Shown here: piece after piece, positions 9,410-17,722 of the stretch
Layout: each line of letters begins with the position of its first letter
Position numbering within the stretch: position 1 is the first letter of the stretch
Assembly: GCA_024636075.1 (NCBI GenBank)
Contig: JAGXHS010000122.1
Span: 1 to 33,420, forward strand
Direction of reading: 5' to 3'
DNA: 33,420 nucleotides
DNA from: Propionibacteriaceae bacterium
GTDB lineage: Bacteria > Actinomycetota > Actinomycetes > Propionibacteriales > Propionibacteriaceae
Program-made: the position numbers and the translations under genes
The notes under the pieces: model-generated
Databases searched by the model: none
What the model saw: the letters and a program-made list of their open reading frames with translations, nothing else
Told to the model about the DNA's origin: nothing

Positions 9410-9895
9410 ATGACTTTTGAAGTCGGCGAGACGGTTGTGTATCCGAATCATGGGGCCGCGGTTATCGAGGACATCGAAACCCGGCAGATCAAGGGAGAGG
9501 ATCAACTTTACCTGGTGCTGCGCATCATTGGCCAGAGTGACTTGGTGGTGAGGGTACCCGCGTGCAACCTCGATCTGGTCGGTGTGCGCGACGTGGTTGA
9601 TGCAGATGGTCTGGAGAAGGTCTTCGGCGTACTGCGGGAAACGCAGGTGGAGGAACCCACGAACTGGTCGCGGCGTTACAAGGCGAATCTGGAGAAGCTG
9701 CACAGCGGCAACGTGATGAAGGTTGCCGAAGTGGTTCGCGATCTCTGGCGGCGCGAGAAGGACCGCGGGTTGTCCGCTGGCGAGAAGCGGATGCTGGCCA
9801 AGGCGCGCCAGATCCTGGTCTCCGAGCTGGCGCTGGCCGAGAAGGTCGAGGAAGAGCGCGCCGAGGTCCTGCTGGACGAGGTGCTCGCCAGCTGA
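9410..9895 (+). CDS. carD: CarD-family RNA polymerase-binding transcriptional regulator
   Basis: [72 protein letters not shown]. Confidence 0.96.
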   Translation: MTFEVGETVVYPNHGAAVIEDIETRQIKGEDQLYLVLRIIGQSDLVVRVPACNLDLVGVRDVVDADGLEKVFGVLRETQVEEPTNWSRRYKANLEKLHSGNVMKVAEVVRDLWRREKDRGLSAGEKRMLAKARQILVSELALAEKVEEERAEVLLDEVLAS

Positions 9896-9939
9896 CTCGC
9901 GCAGGTCGCCAACTTTGCGACCACCAGGAAATGAACTCG

Positions 9940-9980
9940 AATCGGGGCCGACCATCCAACGGGTGGTCGGCCCCGATTTT
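9940..9980 (+). terminator. Intrinsic terminator downstream of carD
   Basis: AATCGGGGCCGACCATCC-AAC-GGGTGGTCGGCCCCGATTTT, long stem (one G-T) followed by T run. Confidence 0.9.
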
Positions 9981-10160
9981 GTGTCAATCATGCTCATCGT
10001 GACCCTCGTGCCCGCAGACGTGAAGAATGTCGTGCTGTCCGCCACGGGCGGCGAGGTGCACCCGGTGGGCGCGGTGGGTGTTCCCGCGGTGCTGTTCTCC
10101 AGATTGATCACCTCACCGGTCGCTGTGATCATCGCCTACTTCGCCTCCATCCTGATCTGA
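9981..10160 (+). pseudogene. C-terminal remnant of PTS glucitol/sorbitol permease IIB/IIC component (SrlE/GutE-like)
   Basis: Frame encodes ...GAVGVPAVLFSRLITSPVAVIIAYFASILI*, aligning with the remembered SrlE C-terminus ([30 protein letters not shown]); sits directly upstream of the SrlB-like gene; no plausible RBS. Confidence 0.65.
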
Positions 10161-10240
10161 AACGGCAAAGTAGTTCGCACACACTGGCAATGGCCTTCAG
10201 CGGTGGTGCTGGAGGCTGGAACACCTAGGAGCGACACGCC

Positions 10241-10615
10241 ATGACCAAGACACTGTGGGAAAGCGAGATCACTCATCTCGGCGAGGACTCCGGCGAATTC
10301 ATCGCCGCGGGTTGTTTCATCCTTTTCGCAGAGCCGGTGTCCCCGGCACTGGCGAAGATGAGCCTGGTACACCCGAAGGGTGATGCACTGACGTCCCAAC
10401 TTCAGGCGGGTGACCACTTCGTGGTCGGCGAGCAGGCGGTGGTGCTGGACGAGATCGGTGCGCTCGCCCAGAAGAATCTGACCGAGCTCGGGCACGTCGT
10501 CATCTACGTCAACGCGCCCGGCCAGGAGCTGCGGCCGGGTGCGGTCAAGGCCACCGCGGAGGCAATTCCGACCCCGAAGGAAGGCGACCGCATCGCCTTC
10601 GTCCGTCCTGAGTGA
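10241..10615 (+). CDS. PTS glucitol/sorbitol transporter subunit IIA
   Basis: WESEITHLGEDSGEFIAAGCFILFAEPVSPALAKMSLVHPKGD...ELGHVVIYVNAPGQELRPGAVKA; PTSIIA_gutA pattern, conserved His in SLVH. Confidence 0.85.
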   Translation: MTKTLWESEITHLGEDSGEFIAAGCFILFAEPVSPALAKMSLVHPKGDALTSQLQAGDHFVVGEQAVVLDEIGALAQKNLTELGHVVIYVNAPGQELRPGAVKATAEAIPTPKEGDRIAFVRPE

Positions 10616-10830
10616 GCTGACACTGGGTGGGAGTTCCCACCAGAGCTGCGGAACGGTTCTCCGGTCCGAACAATGCGCTGGTCACCGGCCGGGGCAAGGG
10701 TTGGCTGGGCATTTTCCCTACTGACACCGTCAATCACCGCAGCCGAGGGTTACAGTTGAGGCAGCCAGATTGACGGTGATGGCCGAACAGTGCGCAACAC
10801 CATTGCTGGCGGGGGACAGGGGGGGTCCAG

Positions 10831-11796
10831 GTGCCTGCAGCGCGATCCAGTGACATTCTCGTGCGGGCGGCCCGGATGTACTACTTGGAGGGAATGAGCC
10901 AGTCAGCGGTAGCCGTTGCTCTCGGTGTCTCTCGCTCCAACGTGTCACGGGTGCTCGCCTCGGCTCGGGAACAGGGGGTGGTGGAGATCAGGATCCACGA
11001 TCCCGGAAGCCGATTCGCAGCGGATTCGACGTTGGCTGACCAGCTGCAGCAGGCATTCCCCGTCACACGAGCGGTCGTGGTCGAGCCGAGCCGGGGAGTG
11101 AGCGCTGTTGAAGCGGTTGCGTTCGCAGCGGCCGAGTACGTCGAGGAACACCTCAGTGACATCCACCGATTGGGACTCAGCTGGGGCAGCACGGTGGGAA
11201 AGTTCGTCGAGGCCATCGAGCCCAAACATCTCCGGGCGGACTTCGCGGTGGTGCCCTTGATGGGTGGCATGCCCACTCTGGACACCCGGCCTGCAGGCAA
11301 CGTGACCATCCAGGCGCTCGCCCGCAAATGTGGCGTGTCAGCGCAGCGGTTGTACGCACCAGCGGTGGTCGAGTCTCGTCAGACGCATGCCGCGCTGATC
11401 AGGGAATCTGCGATAGCCGCCGCCCTGCAGCGGGCTGCGGAGGTCGACTTCGCCGTCGTCGGTATCGGGGCTGCTGGTGTGCACTCGTCGCGGCACATCC
11501 TGGAGGCGATGCGACTCAGTGACGACGAGCTGCGCCTCGTGGCAGCCAGCGAGCTGGGCGGTGATGTCTGCGGTCGATTTGTCGATGTGTGGGGAGCACC
11601 TCTCGGGCCCCCCACATCGGAGCGCGTCATCGGGATCAGTTTCCAGCAGCTGCTGGACCTACCCCGGGTACTCGGCATGGCCGCCGGCCAGGAGAAGGCC
11701 CAGGGCGTGCTCTCGGTGTTGCGGAGTGGGGTGCTGGACATCGTCGTGCTGGACGCCACGGTGGCGCGCGAGGTGTTTGCTCGAGTGAATACCTGA
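10831..11796 (+). CDS. SorC-family (DeoR-like) sugar-binding transcriptional regulator
   Basis: N-terminal HTH (AARMYYLEGMSQSAVAVALGVSRSNVSRVLASAREQGVVEIRI); sugar-binding domain GLSWGSTV, VVGIGA, GRFVD. Confidence 0.93.
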   Translation: MPAARSSDILVRAARMYYLEGMSQSAVAVALGVSRSNVSRVLASAREQGVVEIRIHDPGSRFAADSTLADQLQQAFPVTRAVVVEPSRGVSAVEAVAFAAAEYVEEHLSDIHRLGLSWGSTVGKFVEAIEPKHLRADFAVVPLMGGMPTLDTRPAGNVTIQALARKCGVSAQRLYAPAVVESRQTHAALIRESAIAAALQRAAEVDFAVVGIGAAGVHSSRHILEAMRLSDDELRLVAASELGGDVCGRFVDVWGAPLGPPTSERVIGISFQQLLDLPRVLGMAAGQEKAQGVLSVLRSGVLDIVVLDATVAREVFARVNT

Positions 11797-11837
11797 CGGC
11801 AGTCAGCAGACGCTGACACGGCGTGCCGGTTGACGGC

Positions 11838-12374
11838 TCAGGTCGCGGACCCGTGCTCGATGCGGTCCTCGTTCGGTCGCGCCAGCCTGTCGAAGCGCTC
11901 CACCAACTCAGCAGGTGTGGACAACCGCGCCAGCAGACGCTGTGACAAGTCAGTTCGCTGCATGATGGCCAGCAACCGGCCCAGCAGCGGCACGTGCTGG
12001 CTGGGATCGTCCACGCAGAGCAGCAGGACCAGCCCGACCTGCACCGAACTACCGGAACCGCCCATCTCCTGGAACACCAGTGGACACTCCGGTACCAGAG
12101 CGCCCAACGCCATCTTCAACACATGACCACTGTAGGCGTGCGGAATGGCGATCGGGAGTGGGGTCGGGAGCCCCGTGGGATAGCGCTGCTCACGCTCCCA
12201 CAAGGCGTCTTCGTAGCTCGCACGGGCGAAGCCTTGTTGCACTGCGGCCGCACCCAGGTGGCGGACAGCCTGTTCGGCCATCGCCACTCCGGGGGGTCTT
12301 ATGAAGGTCAGCGCGGGATCCAGTCCCATGGTGAGATCTGGTCGCGACGAGCCCTCGCTGGAACTGCCACTCAT
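11838..12374 (-). CDS. PTS sugar transporter subunit IIA (galactitol/fructose type)
   Basis: LPIAIPHAYSGHV active-site His context; VQVGLVLLLCVDDPSQHVPLLGRLLAIM. Confidence 0.88.
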   Translation of the reverse strand: MSGSSSEGSSRPDLTMGLDPALTFIRPPGVAMAEQAVRHLGAAAVQQGFARASYEDALWEREQRYPTGLPTPLPIAIPHAYSGHVLKMALGALVPECPLVFQEMGGSGSSVQVGLVLLLCVDDPSQHVPLLGRLLAIMQRTDLSQRLLARLSTPAELVERFDRLARPNEDRIEHGSAT

Positions 12375-12661
12375 GTCGGCTGTGCGGTGTTCTGCTCTGC
12401 GGAGGCTGCACCTGCGGCATAGAGTCCACCACCGATGGCGATCGCGGAATCGAGACCGATGTAGAACTTCCGAGGGGGGAAGCGCTTCTGGATGAAGGTC
12501 CTGGCCGCGTCAGAGACCGGAACAAGGTCCTCCATCAGGATCGCCACCATTCGCAGCGACTTGCCGAACTTCTGCCCGAGCGCCAATGCGTAGATGGCGA
12601 TCATGACGGGCAGCACGACCGCTGCTCCCAGATCGTTCAGGTATACAGATACTGCTTCCAT
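12371..12661 (-). pseudogene. Truncated PTS galactitol permease IIC (GatC-like), internally deleted
   Basis: 96 aa ORF: first ~37 aa match the GatC N-terminus (LGAAVVLPVMIAIYALALGQKFGKSLR), the next part matches the C-terminal half (LVPVSDAARTFIQKRFPPRKFYIGLDSAIAIGG); full GatC is ~420-450 aa. Confidence 0.75.
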
Positions 12662-12711
12662 GCGGGCCCTCCTTGCCCTCGTGATGGATTGATGGGAACT
12701 ACGCCGGGGAG

Positions 12712-12987
12712 CTACTGCAGATGCGATACGACGTCGTCGAGTGCCTGGTCCCGACCAATTCCGGTCAGGAACGGCATTCCGGGCACGACGGGGACCGTGA
12801 TCGATTTCGGGACCTCAGTGGTGGACACGATGACGTCAACAGCGGGGTTGCCCGACAACAGATCCATCACCTTGCCCTGACTGACATCGACATCGATTCC
12901 GTGGTAGAGGCAATGCTCGCGGATGGCTGAGGCGACTATCGTCGATGTGGCGACTCCAGTGCCGCAAATGACGAAGACCTTTTTCAT
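12712..12987 (-). CDS. PTS galactitol-type transporter subunit IIB
   Basis: MKKVFVICGTGVATSTIVASAIREHCLYHGIDVDV: P-loop-like active-site Cys signature of GatB-type IIB. Confidence 0.92.
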   Translation of the reverse strand: MKKVFVICGTGVATSTIVASAIREHCLYHGIDVDVSQGKVMDLLSGNPAVDVIVSTTEVPKSITVPVVPGMPFLTGIGRDQALDDVVSHLQ

Positions 12988-13059
12988 GGGTCCCTGCTTC
13001 CTGGTTGTGGATCAACCCGCGGCGAGGTGCTGCGGCTGCGTGATTCAGGTTCTCAACGA

Positions 13060-13201
13060 TCAGCCGACCGCATCGAGAATTGCGGACATTCGCGCGAGCA
13101 GATCCGCCCCGGGGGAACCGTCGGCGACCCGTCGGTCGACCGTCAGGCCGGCGTGCATGGTAGAGCAGCTTGTGCTCCAGGACCAGTACCGGACTGGGAT
13201 C
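13060..13201 (-). pseudogene. Fused remnant of 2-oxoacid dehydrogenase complex genes (E1-beta fragment then E2 C-terminal fragment)
   Basis: Minus strand 13201-13160 reads [14 protein letters not shown] (E1-beta motif DPxPVxFLEHKxLY); 13158-13060 in another frame reads MHAGLTVDRRVADGSPGADLLARMSAILDAVG* (E2 C-terminal DHRVxDG motif with His replaced by Arg). Confidence 0.55.
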
Positions 13202-13370
13202 GCATATAGGTGCATCATATTGTCACTTATGTCGGCGTCACAGGTCTGTGACTTCGATCCGCACAAGAGTTTGGGCAAGAGGGAATGGCCAGCCCGGTCC
13301 GTGGCAGCACAATCGAGAGATCCGGCACCGCCCGCGGTCGAGACGAGTGCTGCGCCGATATACTCCGCTC

Positions 13371-14159
13371 ATGAGCGAACCTATCGTTGCCGTTGTGGTG
13401 GCAGCCGGGCTCGGGGTCCGCTTCGGTGGTTCCGTTCCCAAGCCGGTGAGGTCCATCACCGGCAAGGCTCTCGTCGCGATGTCCATAGAAGCGCTCTCGG
13501 CAGGAGGATGCACCGACGTTGTGCTGGTGATCCCCGGCGGGACGCGTCACCACTTCTCGCCCGCCCTTGCCACCTCGCCGATCGCGGTGACGCTTGCTGA
13601 AGGCGGAGCCACCCGCCAGGAGTCGGTGCGCAACGGTCTGCAGGCAGTACTGGACGACAAGCACCTCAGTCGAGCCAAGGTGGTGCTGGTGCACGACGCC
13701 GTGCGTCCGTTGGTTCCAGCCCGCGTCGTCGGAGACGTGATTGACGCTGTCCGCGGTGGCGCTGTGGCGGTGACCCCCGTCGTCTCGGTCGTGGACACCA
13801 TCCGCATGGTCGGTGGTGTCACCGGCTCGCAGCTGATCGACCGCAACACGCTGCGTGCAGTGCAGACGCCCCAGGGCTTCGACCTGAAGTGTCTGGTGGA
13901 GAGCCATGATGCGATGACTGCAGCGGGCTGGCAGGCCACCGACGACGTCTCCTGCTGTGAAGGCAATGGTCACCCGGTGACCTTCGTCGAGGGTTCCAGG
14001 CTGGCGATGAAGATCACCGAACCAGCCGATCTGGAGATGGCCAAGGCACTGGTGAAGGTGCATCGAGGGGTCGGGCACCACTCCGGAAAGCGGATTCGCC
14101 GGCACTGGCCAAAGCGGCTGCCGCGGATCGTGATCCAGCGACCCCACCTTGAGCAGTGA
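13371..14159 (+). CDS. ispD: 2-C-methyl-D-erythritol 4-phosphate cytidylyltransferase
   Basis: Start ATG 13371 ([20 protein letters not shown]); [24 protein letters not shown] motifs. Confidence 0.94.
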   Translation: MSEPIVAVVVAAGLGVRFGGSVPKPVRSITGKALVAMSIEALSAGGCTDVVLVIPGGTRHHFSPALATSPIAVTLAEGGATRQESVRNGLQAVLDDKHLSRAKVVLVHDAVRPLVPARVVGDVIDAVRGGAVAVTPVVSVVDTIRMVGGVTGSQLIDRNTLRAVQTPQGFDLKCLVESHDAMTAAGWQATDDVSCCEGNGHPVTFVEGSRLAMKITEPADLEMAKALVKVHRGVGHHSGKRIRRHWPKRLPRIVIQRPHLEQ

Positions 14160-14647
14160 GCAGCTCGTTGGCAGGCAGTGTCCGTACCGGGGTCGGTGTT
14201 GACGTGCACCGACTTCAAGCGGGGGTGCCGATGCACTGCGCCGGGCTGTTCTTCAGTGACGAGAGTGCCGGGCTGACGGGCCATTCTGATGGTGACGTGG
14301 TCTGCCACGCGGCTTGTGACGCTCTGTTGAGTGCCGCCGGTCTGGGTGACCTCGGCTCCAACTACGGCACCGACGATGAGCAGTTCGCCGGTGCCTCAGG
14401 TGTCAGCTTCCTGGTCGAGACTGCACGTCGAGTGCGTGCAGCAGGCTACCGGATCGGCAACGTCGCGGTTCAGCTGATCGGCAACAGACCCCGGCTCGCC
14501 GCACGACGTGGTGAGGCGGAACGAGTGATGTCACAGGCAGTCGGCGCACCGGTGAGTGTGTCAGCGACGACCACCGACGGGCTGGGTTTGACAGGTCGCG
14601 GCGAGGGCGCAGCCGCCATCGCCAGCGCCCTGGTGATTGCAGCCTGA
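14156..14647 (+). CDS. ispF: 2-C-methyl-D-erythritol 2,4-cyclodiphosphate synthase
   Basis: [59 protein letters not shown] start overlaps the ispD stop. Confidence 0.96.
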   Translation: MSSSLAGSVRTGVGVDVHRLQAGVPMHCAGLFFSDESAGLTGHSDGDVVCHAACDALLSAAGLGDLGSNYGTDDEQFAGASGVSFLVETARRVRAAGYRIGNVAVQLIGNRPRLAARRGEAERVMSQAVGAPVSVSATTTDGLGLTGRGEGAAAIASALVIAA

Positions 14648-15841
14648 TCAGCGAACGGCCTGTTCGTCCGCGGTGAAGGTGTTGCAGGTCACAATCTGCG
14701 GCGAGCTCAGACCTTTGCTCATCCAGCTTTGTCGGTTGGTTCCTTCCCCGTGGTTTCCGACGAAGCCCGGCTCGTTCCGCAGCACGTCATCGCCGAAGGA
14801 GTAGAACAACCGTCCGACCGAGTTCAGATCGGATTGCTGCATGCTGGTCGACTCCGAGACTGCGGAGAGAAACTCGCCAGCGAAACAGTCAGCCTGCATC
14901 TCCAGTCGCCGACTGAGTGTCATTGCATCCTTCTCGCTGGACTGCTGCTCCCATGCGGCGTTGGAGATCAGGATGCCCGTCCGTGCCTGGATGGCATGTC
15001 CGAACTCGTGGGCGATGATGCTCTCGGTGATGAACTGGGTGCCGAGCAGTTCCTGTGGGACCACCGTCGGAAGGTCCTGGGCATAGTAGACCTGTTGATC
15101 TGCTGCGCAGTAGACGGCGTTCCGGTTGGGGAGCTGACCACAGGCGGTGGTGACTGGTCCGTCGTAGACGGTCACGCTGGGCCGCACCGGGGTGAAGCCG
15201 GCAGCCTCCAAAGGAGGTCCCCAGACGCGCATCAGGCATTCGGTCATCTGGTTCATGTGGGTGGTGAGCCGGGTGTTCGACGCGGTGCGCAGGTCCAGTT
15301 CCTGCAGTTCGCAACGCACCGGCGAGTCGACGGTACCGGCGTAGATGGCATTCTCATTCAGCCATTCCCGGGCTTCGGAATAGGTCTGGGGTTGCGGAAG
15401 GGGTGGCGGATTCAGAGCGGCCGGAGGAACCTGGTAGTCCTCGTTCTGGTAGCCGGACGACGGCACATCGCCAGCGGTGGTCGTGGAGTGCTGTGCCATC
15501 GAACTGGCGATGATGATGGCGACGAAACCGATTACGCCCACGGCGAGCAGAGCGAGCAGTGTCAGGCCCAGCGGATTCGACTGTTTCGGCGGCGGAATGC
15601 GCATGCCCGACGGACTCTGGCCCGGCCCCGGGGGCGCCCACGACGGCTGCCAGCCAGCAGTCTGCCATGGTAGCTGCCCGGCCGGGGGCCGCTGCTGCCC
15701 GATGGGCGGTTGACCCCAGGGATTCTGACCGAAGCCACCCGGCCGGGAGCGGTCGGGCGGAGGCACCCCGCGCGTCAGCCGAGGTCTCGCTCCCGGTTGG
15801 CTCCCGGGCTGCGCGTTGGGTCCGTTCCGCGGCTGGCTCAC
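14648..15841 (-). CDS. Neutral zinc metallopeptidase, membrane-anchored, Pro/Gln-rich N-terminus
   Basis: IIAHEFGHAIQAR (HExxH), EMQADCFAGEFL; TM LGLTLLALLAVGVIGFVAIII; start placed at GTG 15841. Confidence 0.9.
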   Translation of the reverse strand: MSQPRNGPNAQPGSQPGARPRLTRGVPPPDRSRPGGFGQNPWGQPPIGQQRPPAGQLPWQTAGWQPSWAPPGPGQSPSGMRIPPPKQSNPLGLTLLALLAVGVIGFVAIIIASSMAQHSTTTAGDVPSSGYQNEDYQVPPAALNPPPLPQPQTYSEAREWLNENAIYAGTVDSPVRCELQELDLRTASNTRLTTHMNQMTECLMRVWGPPLEAAGFTPVRPSVTVYDGPVTTACGQLPNRNAVYCAADQQVYYAQDLPTVVPQELLGTQFITESIIAHEFGHAIQARTGILISNAAWEQQSSEKDAMTLSRRLEMQADCFAGEFLSAVSESTSMQQSDLNSVGRLFYSFGDDVLRNEPGFVGNHGEGTNRQSWMSKGLSSPQIVTCNTFTADEQAVR

Positions 15842-15981
15842 CAGCACAGAGTAACCGGCCAGGGCTCACGCACCACAGATCCCAGGTGATGTCAGCGCTA
15901 CACCGACTCGAGGTGGGCCGAACGCGGGTGTGGGATAGTTCTGAGAGCTGAATGTGCTGCCCACCTGCGAGGAGAATCCCC

Positions 15982-17703
15982 GTGAAGAGCCCACTATGCA
16001 CGCTCGTCGGGCGGCTGCTGGCTTTGCTGCTGCTGACGTTGGCGATGGCGGGTCTGCTCGCCCAGCGCGCCCACGCCGAGGGTGAGATCGCCGAGAGCTA
16101 TCAGGTGTCCGGCTCGGTACGAGCCGACGGTACGTTGATGATGACCGAGACGATCACTTTCTCCGACGCCGCTCCCGACACGCTGATTCAGCGAATCGCC
16201 CGCATCGAGGAAGGCATGGACTTCACCCGCTACCGCTTCCAGATCTCCGACGTCGCCGCCACGATTGCCGGCGAGCCAGTCCCGGTGAAGACCTCGCGAG
16301 ACGGTGACCACACGGTGCTGACTCTGAACACGCACGGTGCGGGGTCCCGCCCGATTGCCATCAGCTACTCGGTCGTCGGAGCAGCGCGAGCCACGCCGCA
16401 GGTGGAAGGTCGCCCCGCCAGCACCAGAGTCGTATGGCGGGTGCTGCAAGGCCTGTCCGTGCCGGTGAAGCAGGCGCGAGGCAGCATCGAAATCCCGGGC
16501 ACCATCACTTCGATCGCTTGCCAATCCGGCCCACCAGCTGCACAGACGCCGTGCGCGACCTGGGCCGGTGGCACCCATCAGGCCCCCGACCCACAGTTCA
16601 CCGATCGCGCCCGAGGGGCTGGCGAGTCAATCACTCTCGAGTTCACCGTGCCGTCACAGATGGTCGCCAGCAATCAGGACCTGGTGCAGAGGTGGACGCT
16701 CGGACGGGCGTTCTCGATCGCCCCAGTCCCGTTGCTGGCGGCGCTGATCCTGCTGCTGAGCGGGGGTGCCGCACTGTGGCTGTTGCACCGGACCCTGGGT
16801 CGTGACCACGACCATGCGGGCCGGGTGATTCCGGTCGCGGAGTTCACTCCGGTTGCTGCCGGTGCCGTCTCCTTCACCGTGCTTGAGGACGTGCGCCCCG
16901 GTCACGTCGGAACGGTGGCCGACGAGCGGGTCGATCCGGTGGACATCACGGCCACGCTGCTGGATCTCGCGGTGCGCGGACATCTGCGGATCCACGAACT
17001 GCCCGCCACCGGAGCGCACAAACCGATGGACTGGCGCTTCGAGCGTCTCGATCGCAGCACCGAGGAACTGCGAGCCTACGAGCTCTTGTTGCTCGACGCC
17101 GTGGCGCCGGCCGATGGATCCCAGGTGAAAGTATCGAGCATCGAAACTGCCGTCGCTCCGATCGTGCCCGCTGTGCAGGACAGTCTGTACTCCGATGTGG
17201 TGCAGCAGGGTTGGTACGAACGTCGCCCCGATGACACCCGCAGTATCTGGATCACCCTCGCTGGAGCCGCCGTCGCGCTGGCACTGGTCGGGGCCGGGCT
17301 GTTGGTGGGCCTGACGAACTTCGGACTGTTCGGGCTGGCGCTCATCGTCATTGCCCTCGGTGGGCTGTTCGTCGCTCAGGAGATGCCGCGGCGCACCGCG
17401 AAGGGTGCCGGACTGTTGAACGGTCTGCACTCTCTCGCCGCGCAGCTGGAGACCCAGCCGACCGATTCGCTGTCCAAACAGACCGAGTACGAGGAACTGT
17501 CCAGCGTGTTGCCGTACGCGGTGGTGCTGGGTGGCCGAGATCGGTGGTTGGCCGCGATCGCCGCGGCCGACGACGACCCCGAGGTTCCCGACCCCACGGA
17601 TTTGACCTGGTACCACGCCGACGACGATTGGCATCTGGCCGATCTGCCCGACGCCGTGCGGGCCTTCCTGGTGGCGGTCAGCGGTGAGCTCTACACCCGC
17701 TGA
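15982..17703 (+). CDS. DUF2207 domain-containing membrane protein
   Basis: Signal peptide VKSPLCTLVGRLLALLLLTLAMAGLLAQRAHA after GAGGAG; N-terminal DUF2207 pattern (YQVSGSVRADGTLMMTETITF), two C-terminal TM helices. Confidence 0.85.
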   Translation: MKSPLCTLVGRLLALLLLTLAMAGLLAQRAHAEGEIAESYQVSGSVRADGTLMMTETITFSDAAPDTLIQRIARIEEGMDFTRYRFQISDVAATIAGEPVPVKTSRDGDHTVLTLNTHGAGSRPIAISYSVVGAARATPQVEGRPASTRVVWRVLQGLSVPVKQARGSIEIPGTITSIACQSGPPAAQTPCATWAGGTHQAPDPQFTDRARGAGESITLEFTVPSQMVASNQDLVQRWTLGRAFSIAPVPLLAALILLLSGGAALWLLHRTLGRDHDHAGRVIPVAEFTPVAAGAVSFTVLEDVRPGHVGTVADERVDPVDITATLLDLAVRGHLRIHELPATGAHKPMDWRFERLDRSTEELRAYELLLLDAVAPADGSQVKVSSIETAVAPIVPAVQDSLYSDVVQQGWYERRPDDTRSIWITLAGAAVALALVGAGLLVGLTNFGLFGLALIVIALGGLFVAQEMPRRTAKGAGLLNGLHSLAAQLETQPTDSLSKQTEYEELSSVLPYAVVLGGRDRWLAAIAAADDDPEVPDPTDLTWYHADDDWHLADLPDAVRAFLVAVSGELYTR

Positions 17704-17722
17704 ACTCCCCGGCCGGGGAGGC

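Noticed and set aside
8966-10132. 388-aa minus-strand ORF antisense to carD
   Set aside because: Spans carD, its terminator and the IS110/SrlE remnants; no recognisable domain. High-GC antisense shadow ORF.
10616-10830. Possible further gene remnant (frame reading AERFSGPNNALVTGRGKGWLGIFPTDTV)
   Set aside because: Short and not recognisable as any family; a BLASTX of this interval would decide.
13237-13252. CRP/cAMP-receptor site
   Set aside because: CRP consensus is TGTGA-N6-TCACA; here the arms are in the opposite order, so it is listed only as a generic palindrome.
13170-13370. N-terminal extension of ispD from 13170
   Set aside because: Upstream translation is not IspD-like and overlaps the E1-beta/E2 remnant; [15 protein letters not shown] at 13371 is the family start.
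16654-17634. 326-aa minus-strand ORF opposite the DUF2207 gene
   Set aside because: Low-complexity antisense translation; plus strand has signal peptide and TM helices.
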